DNA of 10,706 bases from Pedosphaera sp. (GTDB lineage Bacteria; Verrucomicrobiota; Verrucomicrobiia; Limisphaerales; SXTU01): assembly GCA_009695395.1 (NCBI GenBank), contig SIBB01000079.1:1-10706 (forward strand), written 5' to 3'. The notes beneath the pieces are model-generated. The model saw nothing but the letters and a program-made list of their open reading frames with translations. It was not told the DNA's origin and ran no database searches. The number at the start of each line of letters is the position of its first letter. The first letter of the stretch is position 1. Positions 1 through 6,292 of the stretch are shown here, in pieces. A program made the position numbers and the translations under genes.

Positions 1-441
1 TTCGATGACGCGCACACGACGGCGGCCTTGGCGCGAGCGTTTCGCGGGCTGGCCTTGCAGAAGGAGGCGCAGACGGTGCCGCTGAAGCCGGGCTTCGCCG
101 CGCACCTCGTTCCGGAGCAGGTGGGTTGGCTCGAAGAACTGACGCCCACGCAGCTCCCTTGGCCGACGGGCAAGCCGGTGAAGCTGGTTTACTCCGAGGA
201 GGCCGAGGGCGGCGGGCGCACGGCGATGTCGCCCGAGGCGCAGGTGAAGTTGCAGGAGTGCTTCAAGCTGGAGTTTCACCCGCTCGTTTGCGAGGGCGCG
301 GTGCCGGTAAAGCTCTGGCTCTGCACGCCCGACGGCAAGCGCCTAACGAGCACCTGCGACTGGCCGCACTGGAAGGCGCACGAATGGCCAAAGCAAAAGG
401 CGGCGGTGCAGAAGAAGTTTCCGAGCGTGACGTTCTCGTGA
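1..441 (+). CDS. hrpB: ATP-dependent helicase HrpB, C-terminal fragment
   Basis: This is the 3' part of a gene that enters the window already open; frame 1 is open from base 1 to the TGA at 439-441, giving 146 residues. The region looks like the HrpB-specific C-terminal domain: a segment ending in LPWPTGKPVKLVYSEE, then VKLQECFKL (family form is close to RLQELFGL), then GAVPVKLWLCTPDGKRL, and a terminal Trp-rich part with CDWPHWKAHEWPKQ. In the family this domain follows the DEAH helicase core, HA2 and OB-like regions. The core motifs lie outside the window, so ATPase activity cannot be judged. HrpB is a predicted RNA helicase whose cellular role is poorly defined. The family protein usually ends with a KHPWPEDP-like tail; here it ends KKFPSVTFS, slightly shorter. 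HrpA or another DEAH helicase is less likely because of the LQE motif. Confidence 0.72.
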   Translation, partial: FDDAHTTAALARAFRGLALQKEAQTVPLKPGFAAHLVPEQVGWLEELTPTQLPWPTGKPVKLVYSEEAEGGGRTAMSPEAQVKLQECFKLEFHPLVCEGAVPVKLWLCTPDGKRLTSTCDWPHWKAHEWPKQKAAVQKKFPSVTFS

Positions 442-448
442 TGAACTT

Positions 449-589
449 TTGCCGCGAAAGGGCGCAGAGAGCGCAAAGGAAAGCCGAGCTGGGGAGCGCC
501 GATTTGGTTCGGCTGCGTCGCGTCGCGGACGGCAAGTGAGCGCCCCTCGAAGAAGTCCTCTTTGTGGCCTTTGCGGCCTTTCGCGGCAA
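449..589. repeat. Large imperfect inverted repeat with 9-nt internal units
   Basis: Arms 449-478 and 560-589 are reverse complements at 25 of 30 positions; the first 13 bases (TTGCCGCGAAAGG) pair perfectly. The left arm is built of three related 9-mers: CGCGAAAGG (453-461), GCGCAGAGA (462-470) and GCGCAAAGG (471-479). The 81-nt centre holds a small hairpin (GCCGA 498-502 with TCGGC 509-513) and two direct GAGCGCC copies (494-500 and 538-544). It fills most of the gap between the helicase gene and the sugar transferase gene. From memory, GCGCAAAG-type intergenic repeats are common in Verrucomicrobiota and some other phyla, but I cannot search for copies. It could act as an mRNA 3'-end structure for the helicase transcript; no T-run supports an intrinsic terminator. 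Confidence 0.75.
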
Positions 590-653
590 CAATCCCGTGT
601 CGGGCGAACATTGTATTTACGGGAGTCAACCGGTGAGACGATAGTCGGCCAGT

Positions 654-2042
654 ATGTTACGCCGTCAGCGGCAAATCCGGGCGCAGGTGCAGCAATGGGT
701 GGATGCGGGGCTTTTTGCCATCGCATTCTGGCTCGCGCACGGGGTGCGCGAACTGGCGGTGATTTACTCGCCGGGGTTGCCGGACATCCAGCCGTTCGAG
801 CATTACCTCTGGCTCTACCTGTTCCTCTTTCCCGGCACGCTGCTGCTCCTCAAGGCGCTGGGTTTCTACAATCGCCCGCTGCTCTTCTCGCGGCGCGAGA
901 CGGCGTGGGTGCTCTCCCACGCGGTGATCATCGCCGTGCTGGGCGTGGTGACGGTTCTGTTCCTCCGCAAGCAGGAGCTAGCGCGCTCGGTCATCTTCCT
1001 CTTCGGCGGTTTCAGCTTTGTGCTGGTGATGGCGAAGGAGGAATTGCAGCGGCGCTGGCTGCTCTCGAAGCTCGGTCAGGAGCAGATGCGGCGGCGGTTG
1101 GTGCTCATCGGCACGCCGGCGGACACCGCGGAGCTGGCGCGGGACTTGGAAGCGAAGGCCAAGGGCGCGGTGGAGGTGCTGGCGCAACTGGACTTGAATC
1201 AGACTTCCTCGGCCCGCCTCATCGAGCTGCTGCATGAGCGGTCGGCCAACGGCGTCATTCTCAGCGCGCGGCATACTTACTTCGAGCAGGTGGAGAAGGT
1301 CATCGAGCTGTGCGAACTGGAGGGTGTGGAGGTGTGGCTGCTGGCGGATTTCTTCAAGACCCGCATCTCGCAGACGAGCGTGGACGACTTCCTCGGGCGC
1401 CCCACGGTGGTGTTCCGGTCCGCGCCGGAGGCGAGCTGGCAGGGGGTGGCGAAGCAGTTGCTGGATTTCGTCGGGGCGCTGGCGCTGCTGGTCGTGGTGT
1501 CGCCGCTGCTGCTGCTCGCGGCGCTGGTGGTAAAGCTGACTTCCCCGGGACCGGTGTTGTTCCGGCAGCAGCGCAGCGGGTTGAACGGCCGGCCTTTCAC
1601 GATGCTCAAGTTCCGCACGATGGTGTCGGACGCGGAGCAGTTGAAGGCGGAGCTCGCGAGCTTCAACGAGATGGACGGCCCGGTCTTCAAGGTGACGAAC
1701 GACCCGCGCGTAACGGGGCCGGGGCGGTTCCTGCGTAAGTGGAGCATTGATGAGCTGCCGCAGCTTTGGAACGTGCTGCGCTTCGAGATGAGCCTCGTTG
1801 GGCCGCGGCCGCTGCCGGTGGATGAGATTCGCCGCATCAACGACCTGGCACATCGGCGTCGCCTGAGCGTGAAGCCGGGGCTGACGTGTCTGTGGCAAAT
1901 CAGCGGGCGCAACGATGTGAAGAGTTTCACCGAGTGGGTGCGGCTGGACCTCGAATACATTGATAACTGGTCGCTGTGGCTGGATGTGAAAATCCTGCTC
2001 AAGACGATACCGGTGGTGCTGACGGGGGCGGGGGCGAAGTAA
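654..2042 (+). CDS. Polyprenyl-phosphate sugar-1-phosphate transferase (exopolysaccharide initiating enzyme, PHPT family)
   Basis: The predicted 462-residue inner-membrane enzyme transfers a sugar-1-phosphate from a nucleotide sugar to undecaprenyl phosphate, the first step of exopolysaccharide or O-antigen unit assembly. Hydrophobic segments lie at about residues 12-40, 50-70, 87-105 and 111-127. They are followed by a CoA-binding-like Rossmann region (about 145-255, starting RRRLVLIGTPAD), a membrane re-entry helix at 268-292, and the bacterial sugar transferase domain from 293. Family motifs are intact: KFRTM at 319-323, DGPVFKVTNDPR at 341-352, IDELPQLWNV at 365-374, VGPRP at 382-386 and PGLTCLWQISGRN at 408-420. 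Length and layout match WcaJ/EpsE-type full-length enzymes. The ATG at 654 precedes the first membrane helix; no strong Shine-Dalgarno is visible. No glycosyltransferase, flippase or polymerase gene is adjacent, so the polymer is unknown. The sugar (glucose, galactose or other) cannot be read from sequence. Confidence 0.9.
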   Translation: MLRRQRQIRAQVQQWVDAGLFAIAFWLAHGVRELAVIYSPGLPDIQPFEHYLWLYLFLFPGTLLLLKALGFYNRPLLFSRRETAWVLSHAVIIAVLGVVTVLFLRKQELARSVIFLFGGFSFVLVMAKEELQRRWLLSKLGQEQMRRRLVLIGTPADTAELARDLEAKAKGAVEVLAQLDLNQTSSARLIELLHERSANGVILSARHTYFEQVEKVIELCELEGVEVWLLADFFKTRISQTSVDDFLGRPTVVFRSAPEASWQGVAKQLLDFVGALALLVVVSPLLLLAALVVKLTSPGPVLFRQQRSGLNGRPFTMLKFRTMVSDAEQLKAELASFNEMDGPVFKVTNDPRVTGPGRFLRKWSIDELPQLWNVLRFEMSLVGPRPLPVDEIRRINDLAHRRRLSVKPGLTCLWQISGRNDVKSFTEWVRLDLEYIDNWSLWLDVKILLKTIPVVLTGAGAK

Positions 2043-2073
2043 GGAAATGCGGAAGGGGGAATGCGGAATGTGA
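2043..2073. repeat. Heptamer-period repeat cluster after sugar transferase gene
   Basis: Four 7-nt units follow the stop codon almost directly: AATGCGG (2046-2052), AAGGGGG (2053-2059), AATGCGG (2060-2066) and AATGTGA (2067-2073). Read as 14-mers, 2043-2056 and 2057-2070 agree at 12 of 14 positions. I see no inverted partner nearby. Function unknown; it may be a dispersed element or an mRNA 3' spacer. Confidence 0.65.
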
Positions 2074-2088
2074 GGTGCGGTGCACTGG

Positions 2089-2118
2089 TCTCTCCTGCTC
2101 GTAATCCTGCTCTCCTTC
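2089..2118. repeat. Hexamer-period repeat cluster
   Basis: On the plus strand the 6-nt words CTGCTC (2095-2100), GTAATC (2101-2106) and CTGCTC (2107-2112) are flanked by the related TCTCTC and TCCTTC. On the minus strand this reads GAGCAG, GATTAC, GAGCAG. It sits between the convergent sugar transferase gene and the FAD-oxidoreductase pseudogene. The short length makes chance a real alternative. Confidence 0.45.
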
Positions 2119-2136
2119 CGTGAGCCTGCGCCACGT

Positions 2137-2810
2137 TCACTTCGGCAGCAACTGCACCGCGTCGGCGTGGACGTTGCCGTCGGCCTTCTCCACCTTGAAC
2201 TCGCAGCGCGCCGCGCCCATGCCGCCATAGCCACCGCCAACCACGACGAGGTCAACCTGGCCGGCTTCCTCGGGCTTCGGCGGCAGGCCGGCGAGCGCCA
2301 TGCGCCACGGGGCGAGCGGCGCGGAATCGTTGCTCGGCTGGAAGACCGGGTCGGTGGTGAGCAGGATGGCGTCGCAACGACCGTCGAAGCCGGTGAGGTC
2401 GCGGAGCGAGAGAGAGAGATTTCCGGCTTCGTCACGTTCACCGTGCCGCCGTCGTGCCACGACCAGTCCGCGCCCTGCGTGCCGAAGGTTGGGTTGAGCG
2501 GCGTGCCGTCCACGAGCAACTGAAACTTGCCGGGTGCGCCGAAGGCCTTCTAGCGCGCGACCCAATCCATCGTGCGGACCCAGACGCGCCAGTTGCCGGC
2601 CTGCGGGAGCTTGACCGTGGTGGTGGCGTCGGCGACGGGCGTGTCGAGGCCGTGGGCCATGAGGTAGGGCGAGCCCATGGTCTCGATGAACTGCGTGTCC
2701 AGCACCCAGCCGCCGGGGGCTTTGAAGGACTCGGCCTCGACGAGGACGGTGGCGGCGTGTAAGCGTGCGGTGAGGCAGACGAAGGCGATGAGAAAGGCTA
2801 AACTTTTCAT
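2137..2810 (-). pseudogene. Remnant of a secreted FAD-dependent oxidoreductase
   Basis: The frame starts at ATG 2810 with a signal peptide (MKSLAFLIAFVCLTARLHAA), then a beta-sandwich-like N-terminal region with ESFKAPGGWVLDTQF, GSPYLMAHGLDTPVADATTT and WRVWVRTMDWVAR. A TAG stop interrupts at 2550-2552, where a Trp codon is expected. The same frame resumes with KAFGAPGKFQLLVDGTPLNP and runs to about 2420. A frameshift at the (GA)6 tract 2408-2419 then moves the homology to another frame, continuing LRDLTGFDGRCDAILLTTDP and GQVDLVVVGGGYGGMGAA, the GxGxxG start of an FAD-binding Rossmann fold. Only about 23 residues follow, ending NVHADAVQLLPK, which resembles the last strand of a golvesin/xanthan-lyase-type C-terminal module. 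The catalytic FAD domain is therefore almost wholly deleted. Verrucomicrobiota and Planctomycetota carry many intact homologues, usually of unknown substrate. Assembly error could explain the stop or frameshift but hardly the deletion. Confidence 0.8.
2408..2419. repeat. (GA)6 dinucleotide tract at frameshift site
   Basis: Six GA units on the plus strand (CT on the coding strand) lie at the point where the oxidoreductase reading frame breaks. Removing one unit restores a continuous frame reading KPEISLSLRDLTGF, so a single slipped unit accounts for the shift. Confidence 0.85.
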
Positions 2811-2908
2811 GATTGTGGCGGAGGGACTGAAGCCAACTGAGGAACATGCACCGAGCGCGAATCGAAGGCACGGCGTGGTTCGCAGTGACGCTGCGACCAT
2901 TGCATTTG

Positions 2909-3358
2909 CTATTGGTTTATGAGCACCACCTGCATATGCGGGCGGTCCAACGCGTAAAACTTGCCAGCGGGCGGGTTGGGCAGGGCTTTGAGGTATTTGT
3001 CGGTGACGAGAACTTGGAAGGTGTTGGGCATTTTGCCGTTCGCTTCGTTGTAGCGTTGCAACGCCTCGGTCAGCGCGCGGTCAACGGGGTTGGACTTTGA
3101 GGAGTGCGCTGGTGCGGAAGGGATTCGGTCTTCGACTCGGTCCACGCCGGGTGCCCCGACATCGATTCGAGGTGCCGTGGCTGCCTGACTGGGAGAGGCG
3201 GGCGTGGTGTTGGCGGCGGGGGCGGAAGGCGCTCCCGGGGGCGAGGAGGCTGGTTGCTCGGTGGTTGCTACCGGTTCGGTGCTGGGCCGGGTCCGCTTCC
3301 GGCAAGCGGCACTGAAGGCGACTGCCAGCACCAAGGCTGCGAGGAAAACACATCTCAT
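2909..3358 (-). CDS. Putative lipoprotein with pseudopilin-like C-terminal segment
   Basis: This 149-residue product begins MRCVFLAALVLAVAFSAAC, a secretion signal ending in a lipobox-like SAAC with Cys19 as the possible lipidation site; the -3 residue is Ser rather than Leu, so the lipobox is imperfect. Residues 20-90 are a low-complexity Pro/Ala/Ser/Thr linker. The C-terminal 60 residues form a helix (NPVDRALTEALQRYNEANGK, 90-109) and then MPNTFQVLVTDKYLKALPNP, ending in a short strand. That helix-plus-KYLKALP pattern resembles the C-terminal half of GspG-type pseudopilins, but no FTLIE processing motif is present. The start at 3358 was preferred to an upstream in-frame extension because it gives the signal peptide and lies 4 nt after the pseudopilin stop, implying translational coupling. 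It is probably anchored in the cell envelope facing the same compartment as the pseudopilin. Exact function unknown. Confidence 0.72.
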   Translation of the reverse strand: MRCVFLAALVLAVAFSAACRKRTRPSTEPVATTEQPASSPPGAPSAPAANTTPASPSQAATAPRIDVGAPGVDRVEDRIPSAPAHSSKSNPVDRALTEALQRYNEANGKMPNTFQVLVTDKYLKALPNPPAGKFYALDRPHMQVVLINQ

Positions 3359-3362
3359 GGGA

Positions 3363-4118
3363 TTAAAAGGCACGGGTGTAACTGTTGCCAAAGGGCGCTG
3401 ACCAGTCGTCGGTAGCCGGGATAAATCCGAAATCGCCGCTGCGCATCTTGTCGCCCTTACGAAATTCAGCGTGGCCATCCAAGAAGGGAAGCATGCCGCC
3501 TTGCTGGTGAATCACGGTGTAGTTCTCGAGAAGGTTCAACGGGTTTGGGGTAGCGACTGTGAAGTGCCACCACTGGTAAGTCCCAGCGGCCGCACTCACC
3601 AAGCGAGGGCGGTTAAATGCGGTGTTTCGGGCCTCGAAAAGCTCCTGAAGGAAAACGAGCGCGGAGGGGCTTGATACCTGGGTGATACGAACTTGGGCAC
3701 CGCCATTTTGCCCGAGCACAGCGGCGTTCCCGAGGTAGCTGATGCTACTCGTTGGCGTGGGCGCTTGGGCGCCCGTGACCGGACGCGCCGACGGGCAAGT
3801 GAACTGGGGTGCGTTCGTCGAAAGCTCCTGTTGCAGCGAGCTAAGGAAGCTGGAGGTGGTTGAAGTGGCGTAGTCGGCAACCCCGTCGCTGACGGACGGA
3901 GTCTTGTCATCGTTGACACTCGCGTAGAGGGCGAAGGCCAGCGCGACCTGCTTCATGTTGTTCAAGCACTTGGTTTGCTTGGCCTTCTCCTTCGCCTTGG
4001 AGAGCGCGGGCAAAAGCATCCCCGCCAGAATCGCGATGATGGCGATGACGACGAGCAGTTCGATGAGGGTGAAGGCGGACCGGCTTGCACGCAGGGCGCT
4101 GGCTGACATTGGTTTCAT
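3363..4118 (-). CDS. Prepilin-like protein with H-X9-DG motif (type II secretion/pseudopilin-like)
   Basis: This 251-residue protein has a class III prepilin leader of 15 residues ending RASRSA, followed by FTLIELLVVIAIIAILAGML (16-35), with the conserved Glu at position 5 of the mature form (E20). Cleavage and N-methylation by a prepilin peptidase would be expected. After the LLPALSKAKEKAKQTKCLNN helix comes a globular domain with Cys51 and Cys108. Near the C-terminus, H204 and D214-G215 are separated by nine residues, the H-X9-DG signature (HQQGGMLPFLDG). Proteins of this class occur in very large paralogue sets in Planctomycetota and Verrucomicrobiota, usually scattered without assembly genes; their role is unproven. 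The ATG at 4118 is chosen over Met4 as the first in-frame start; no good Shine-Dalgarno is seen. The downstream lipoprotein gene begins 4 nt after the stop. Outer-envelope or surface fibre function is an inference. Confidence 0.9.
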   Translation of the reverse strand: MKPMSASALRASRSAFTLIELLVVIAIIAILAGMLLPALSKAKEKAKQTKCLNNMKQVALAFALYASVNDDKTPSVSDGVADYATSTTSSFLSSLQQELSTNAPQFTCPSARPVTGAQAPTPTSSISYLGNAAVLGQNGGAQVRITQVSSPSALVFLQELFEARNTAFNRPRLVSAAAGTYQWWHFTVATPNPLNLLENYTVIHQQGGMLPFLDGHAEFRKGDKMRSGDFGFIPATDDWSAPFGNSYTRAF

Positions 4119-4174
4119 AACATTCGTCGGTGATTCTAAACCCTAGGCTCAGCCCTGCTTGATGCAATGGCAAA

Positions 4175-5119
4175 TTATCCTTCGGCGAGGTGAATACGCG
4201 GCGGGAGATGGGAGTTAGGAGCCGGCCCCAGCTCGCGCGCCGCAGTCTGACTCCTGACTCCTGTCTTCTGCCCCTCCCCGATCCACGCCAGCACTTGCGC
4301 AACCGCTTCTCGCGTGCTGGTGCCGAGCACGTTGTGATCGGCGGTCCAGACGACGCGGTCCGCTCTCCAGCCGGGGCACTCGCGCCGGAACCAGCGCTGC
4401 GCGGCAGGCCACGGCACCACGGGGTCCAGCACGCCGGTGAGATGGAAGACGGGCAGCGTCGCGGCTCGCGCGCTGGCGCGCGGGTCGTTCGCCGCGATCA
4501 GACGGAGGCGATGCGCGGCAGCGTGGCGGAGCGGTTCGCCCCAGCGGGCCTTGAAGTCGCGGAGCGCGGCGAGAACTTCGGGGCTTTGCTTGAACCGCCA
4601 CCGCGCGATGACGGCGTAGCTGCTGACTATCGCCGTCAGCCACGCCAGCGGCGCGCGACGGCAGAGCCATTCCGTCATGTGAACTCCGCCGAGCCACGGG
4701 TGTCGCGCGAAGCCACCGGCGAGGATGAGGCCGTCCGCGTGAAACGCCGGTAGCCGCCGAGGTGAGGAGGCGGACTTCTCCAATTCCGAATTGCGAATTG
4801 CGAAGTGCGAATCCGCCTCCTCGCCTCCTCGGCTACGAGCCAGCAGCGGCCACGCGACTTGCGAGCCGAAGGACTCCGCCAGCAGCCAGCCATGTCCGAT
4901 GCCGTGGTCGTGCAGCTTCGCCTCGACCGCCGCCGCGAAATCGTCCAGCGACCATGTCAGCGTGTTCGGGTAAGTGAACTCCACGAAGCGCACGCGCCCG
5001 GCCATCGCCAGCCGGAAGCGCGTGACCAGCAGCCAGTCGCCGTGCAGGCCGGGCAGGTAGATGAGTGTCGGCAAGGAGGCATCGCCGTGGACGCGGATTT
5101 GAAGGCTGTCCGGTTCCAT
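4175..5119 (-). CDS. Alpha/beta hydrolase carrying an in-frame palindromic repeat insertion
   Basis: This 314-residue protein has no signal peptide and is probably cytoplasmic. It shows the alpha/beta hydrolase pattern: YLPGLHGD (21-28, oxyanion-loop HG), nucleophile elbow AESFG with Ser83, acid in LTGVLDPVVPW (Asp232) and His262 in WTADHNVLGTS. Substrate unknown; esterase, lipase-like or C-C hydrolase activities are all possible. Two parts of the protein are not hydrolase-like. Residues about 95-124 (from RSRGGEEADS to the LPAF junction) are encoded by an 87-bp palindromic element inserted between the segment ending AWPLLA and the strand FHADGLILAGGF. The C-terminus from about residue 284 (TGVRSQTAAREL onward) is encoded by a second repeat. 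Both triad ends survive, so the protein may still fold with a surface loop. It follows the methyltransferase gene by 9 nt, with AGGTGG upstream of the ATG, and is probably cotranscribed with it. Confidence 0.82.
   Translation of the reverse strand: MEPDSLQIRVHGDASLPTLIYLPGLHGDWLLVTRFRLAMAGRVRFVEFTYPNTLTWSLDDFAAAVEAKLHDHGIGHGWLLAESFGSQVAWPLLARSRGGEEADSHFAIRNSELEKSASSPRRLPAFHADGLILAGGFARHPWLGGVHMTEWLCRRAPLAWLTAIVSSYAVIARWRFKQSPEVLAALRDFKARWGEPLRHAAAHRLRLIAANDPRASARAATLPVFHLTGVLDPVVPWPAAQRWFRRECPGWRADRVVWTADHNVLGTSTREAVAQVLAWIGEGQKTGVRSQTAARELGPAPNSHLPPRIHLAEG
4201..4271. repeat. 71-bp inverted repeat of heptamer units at hydrolase 3' end
   Basis: Arms 4201-4223 and 4249-4271 are inverted copies at 17 of 23 positions, and all six differences are transitions. 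Both arms show 7-nt periodicity: GGGAGAT, GGGAGTT, AGGAGCC on the left; CAGTCTG (4243-4249), ACTCCTG, ACTCCTG, TCTTCTG (to 4270) on the right. The centre is GC-rich. The element lies inside the hydrolase reading frame and encodes most of its last 30 residues, replacing or extending the natural end of the protein. Confidence 0.78.
4750..4836. repeat. 87-bp palindromic element inserted in frame in the hydrolase gene
   Basis: Arms 4750-4774 and 4812-4836 are reverse complements at 22 of 25 positions (differences at three arm positions only). The 37-nt loop holds four heptamers: CCGAATT (4786-4792), GCGAATT (4793-4799), GCGAAGT (4800-4806) and GCGAATC (4807-4813, last bases shared with the arm). 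Total length is 87 bp, exactly 29 codons, so the hydrolase frame is preserved. The encoded segment is charged and low in hydrophobicity (RGGEEADSHFAIRNSELEKS), unlike the flanking hydrolase strands. No transposase is linked; a non-autonomous REP- or MITE-like origin is inferred. Confidence 0.85.
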
Positions 5120-5123
5120 GTCA

Positions 5124-5130
5124 CCACCTC
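5124..5130 (-). promoter_or_regulatory. Ribosome binding site of the hydrolase gene overlapping the upstream stop
   Basis: On the minus strand GAGGTGG precedes the ATG at 5119 by 4 nt and overlaps the TGA stop (5131-5129) of the methyltransferase gene. This supports the chosen hydrolase start and translational coupling. It is one of the few clear Shine-Dalgarno sites in the window. Confidence 0.7.
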
Positions 5131-6292
5131 AGATCCGCGCGACTTCCTGCCCTGCCCTCAAGTCCGCCACGCACTCGACGTGCTGGGTCTGCGGGAACAT
5201 GTCGTGCGGCGACACCTTCGCCAGCGTGTAGGCACCGTCGGCACAGAGGATTTGCAGGTCGCGCGCGAGCGTCGCCGGGTGGCACGAGACGTAAATGACC
5301 TGATGCGGTCGCGCGCGGCGGATGCGTTGCAATGCGTCCGGCGGGACGCCCGTGCGCGGCGGATCAATCACCAGCGTCGTCGGCACACCGGGATGCCGCG
5401 CGAGCAGGCCGCCGAGATAATCCTCCGCCGGACCGCTCACGAACTGGCCGTTCGTCACGCCGCGCTGCGCCATGTTGGCCTTCGCGGCCTTGATGGCGAG
5501 GCCGTCGTATTCCACGCCGACGAAGGATTCCACCAAGTCCGCCAGCTCCAGCGCGAAGAAACCCACGCCGCAATACGCATCAATCAAGTGCCGCGTTCCC
5601 GCGTCTTGCAGCCGCTCGCGCACGGTCTCGACGAGCTTGGGCAGCAGGAAGAAATTGTTCTGGAAAAAGGAATCGCGCGGCACGACCCAGCCCTCGGGCG
5701 TCACGCGCAGCGTCACCTTCAAGCCTCCGCGCGGCGGCGGGTTCGCGCGCACCTTCTGCAAGTCCTCGTTGAGCACCGACTCCGCCAGCAGGCACTCCGT
5801 GATGTCCACGACGAACTCGTTGTCGATGCCGAGGAAGCTCAACTCGCTGCGCCGCTGCTGCTTATTCCACTGCGTCCGCACCATGATCCGGTTGCGGTAG
5901 CCGTAGGGTTCCGGGCAAGGAGCAACCGGGTCAATCACCACGCCGCTGAGGCCGCCGATGCGCTGGAAGAGGTCACTGATTTGCTTGTGTTTCAAGCGGA
6001 GCTGCGCCGCGTAGCCGATGTGCTGATACTGGCAGCCGCCGCACTGGCCGAAGTAACGACACGGCGGCTCCACGCGCTCCGGCGAAGCCTGCACCACGCG
6101 CACCAACCGCGCGCGCGCGAACTTCTTCTTCACCTCCGTCACCTCCACCTCAATCACTTCGCCGGGAAGGACGAACGGGACGAACACCACGAGTTCATCC
6201 ACGCGCCCTACTCCCTCGCCGCCGAAGGCGAGGTCGTGAATCGTCACCGTGACGCGCTGGCCTATCGAAAGACCGGTGGTTTCAACTGTCAT
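5129..6292 (-). CDS. TrmA/RlmD-family RNA (uracil-C5) methyltransferase
   Basis: This 387-residue enzyme is predicted to transfer a methyl group from S-adenosylmethionine to C5 of a uridine in 23S rRNA (RlmD/RlmCD type) or tRNA. The N-terminal TRAM domain spans about residues 5-67 (HDLAFGGEGVGR). An iron-sulfur motif follows: Cys78, Cys84 and Cys87 in CRYFGQCGGC, with Cys167 (DITEC) as the likely fourth ligand; Cys126 is extra. The methyltransferase domain has FFQNN (209-213), SAM motif DAYCGVGFF (238-246), DPPRTG (310-315), the catalytic Cys337 in VSCHPATLARD and the general base Glu373 in QTQHVE. All key residues are present. The iron-sulfur motif favours the RlmD/RlmCD branch over TrmA, but the target site cannot be fixed. 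The start at 6292 is chosen because it sits just before the TRAM domain; an in-frame upstream extension to 6406 looks like translated intergenic DNA. No clear Shine-Dalgarno. Confidence 0.92.
   Translation of the reverse strand: MTVETTGLSIGQRVTVTIHDLAFGGEGVGRVDELVVFVPFVLPGEVIEVEVTEVKKKFARARLVRVVQASPERVEPPCRYFGQCGGCQYQHIGYAAQLRLKHKQISDLFQRIGGLSGVVIDPVAPCPEPYGYRNRIMVRTQWNKQQRRSELSFLGIDNEFVVDITECLLAESVLNEDLQKVRANPPPRGGLKVTLRVTPEGWVVPRDSFFQNNFFLLPKLVETVRERLQDAGTRHLIDAYCGVGFFALELADLVESFVGVEYDGLAIKAAKANMAQRGVTNGQFVSGPAEDYLGGLLARHPGVPTTLVIDPPRTGVPPDALQRIRRARPHQVIYVSCHPATLARDLQILCADGAYTLAKVSPHDMFPQTQHVECVADLRAGQEVARI

Noticed and set aside
449..1237. Plus-strand open frame of 262 codons beginning in the gap before the sugar transferase gene
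   Set aside because: It starts inside the inverted repeat and overlaps the well-supported transferase in another frame; no domain pattern.
654..2042. Part of a larger exopolysaccharide gene cluster
   Set aside because: Neighbours are a helicase and a decayed oxidoreductase gene; no glycosyltransferase, Wzx, Wzy or chain-length gene is present in the window.
978..2519. Minus-strand open frame of 513 codons across the sugar transferase gene
   Set aside because: Only its first few dozen codons match the oxidoreductase remnant; the rest is past the frameshift and then antisense to the sugar transferase.
4201..4836. CRISPR array or tandem gene remnants in the hydrolase region
   Set aside because: Units are 7 nt with no unique spacers of CRISPR length and no cas genes; they are short-period repeats within palindromes.
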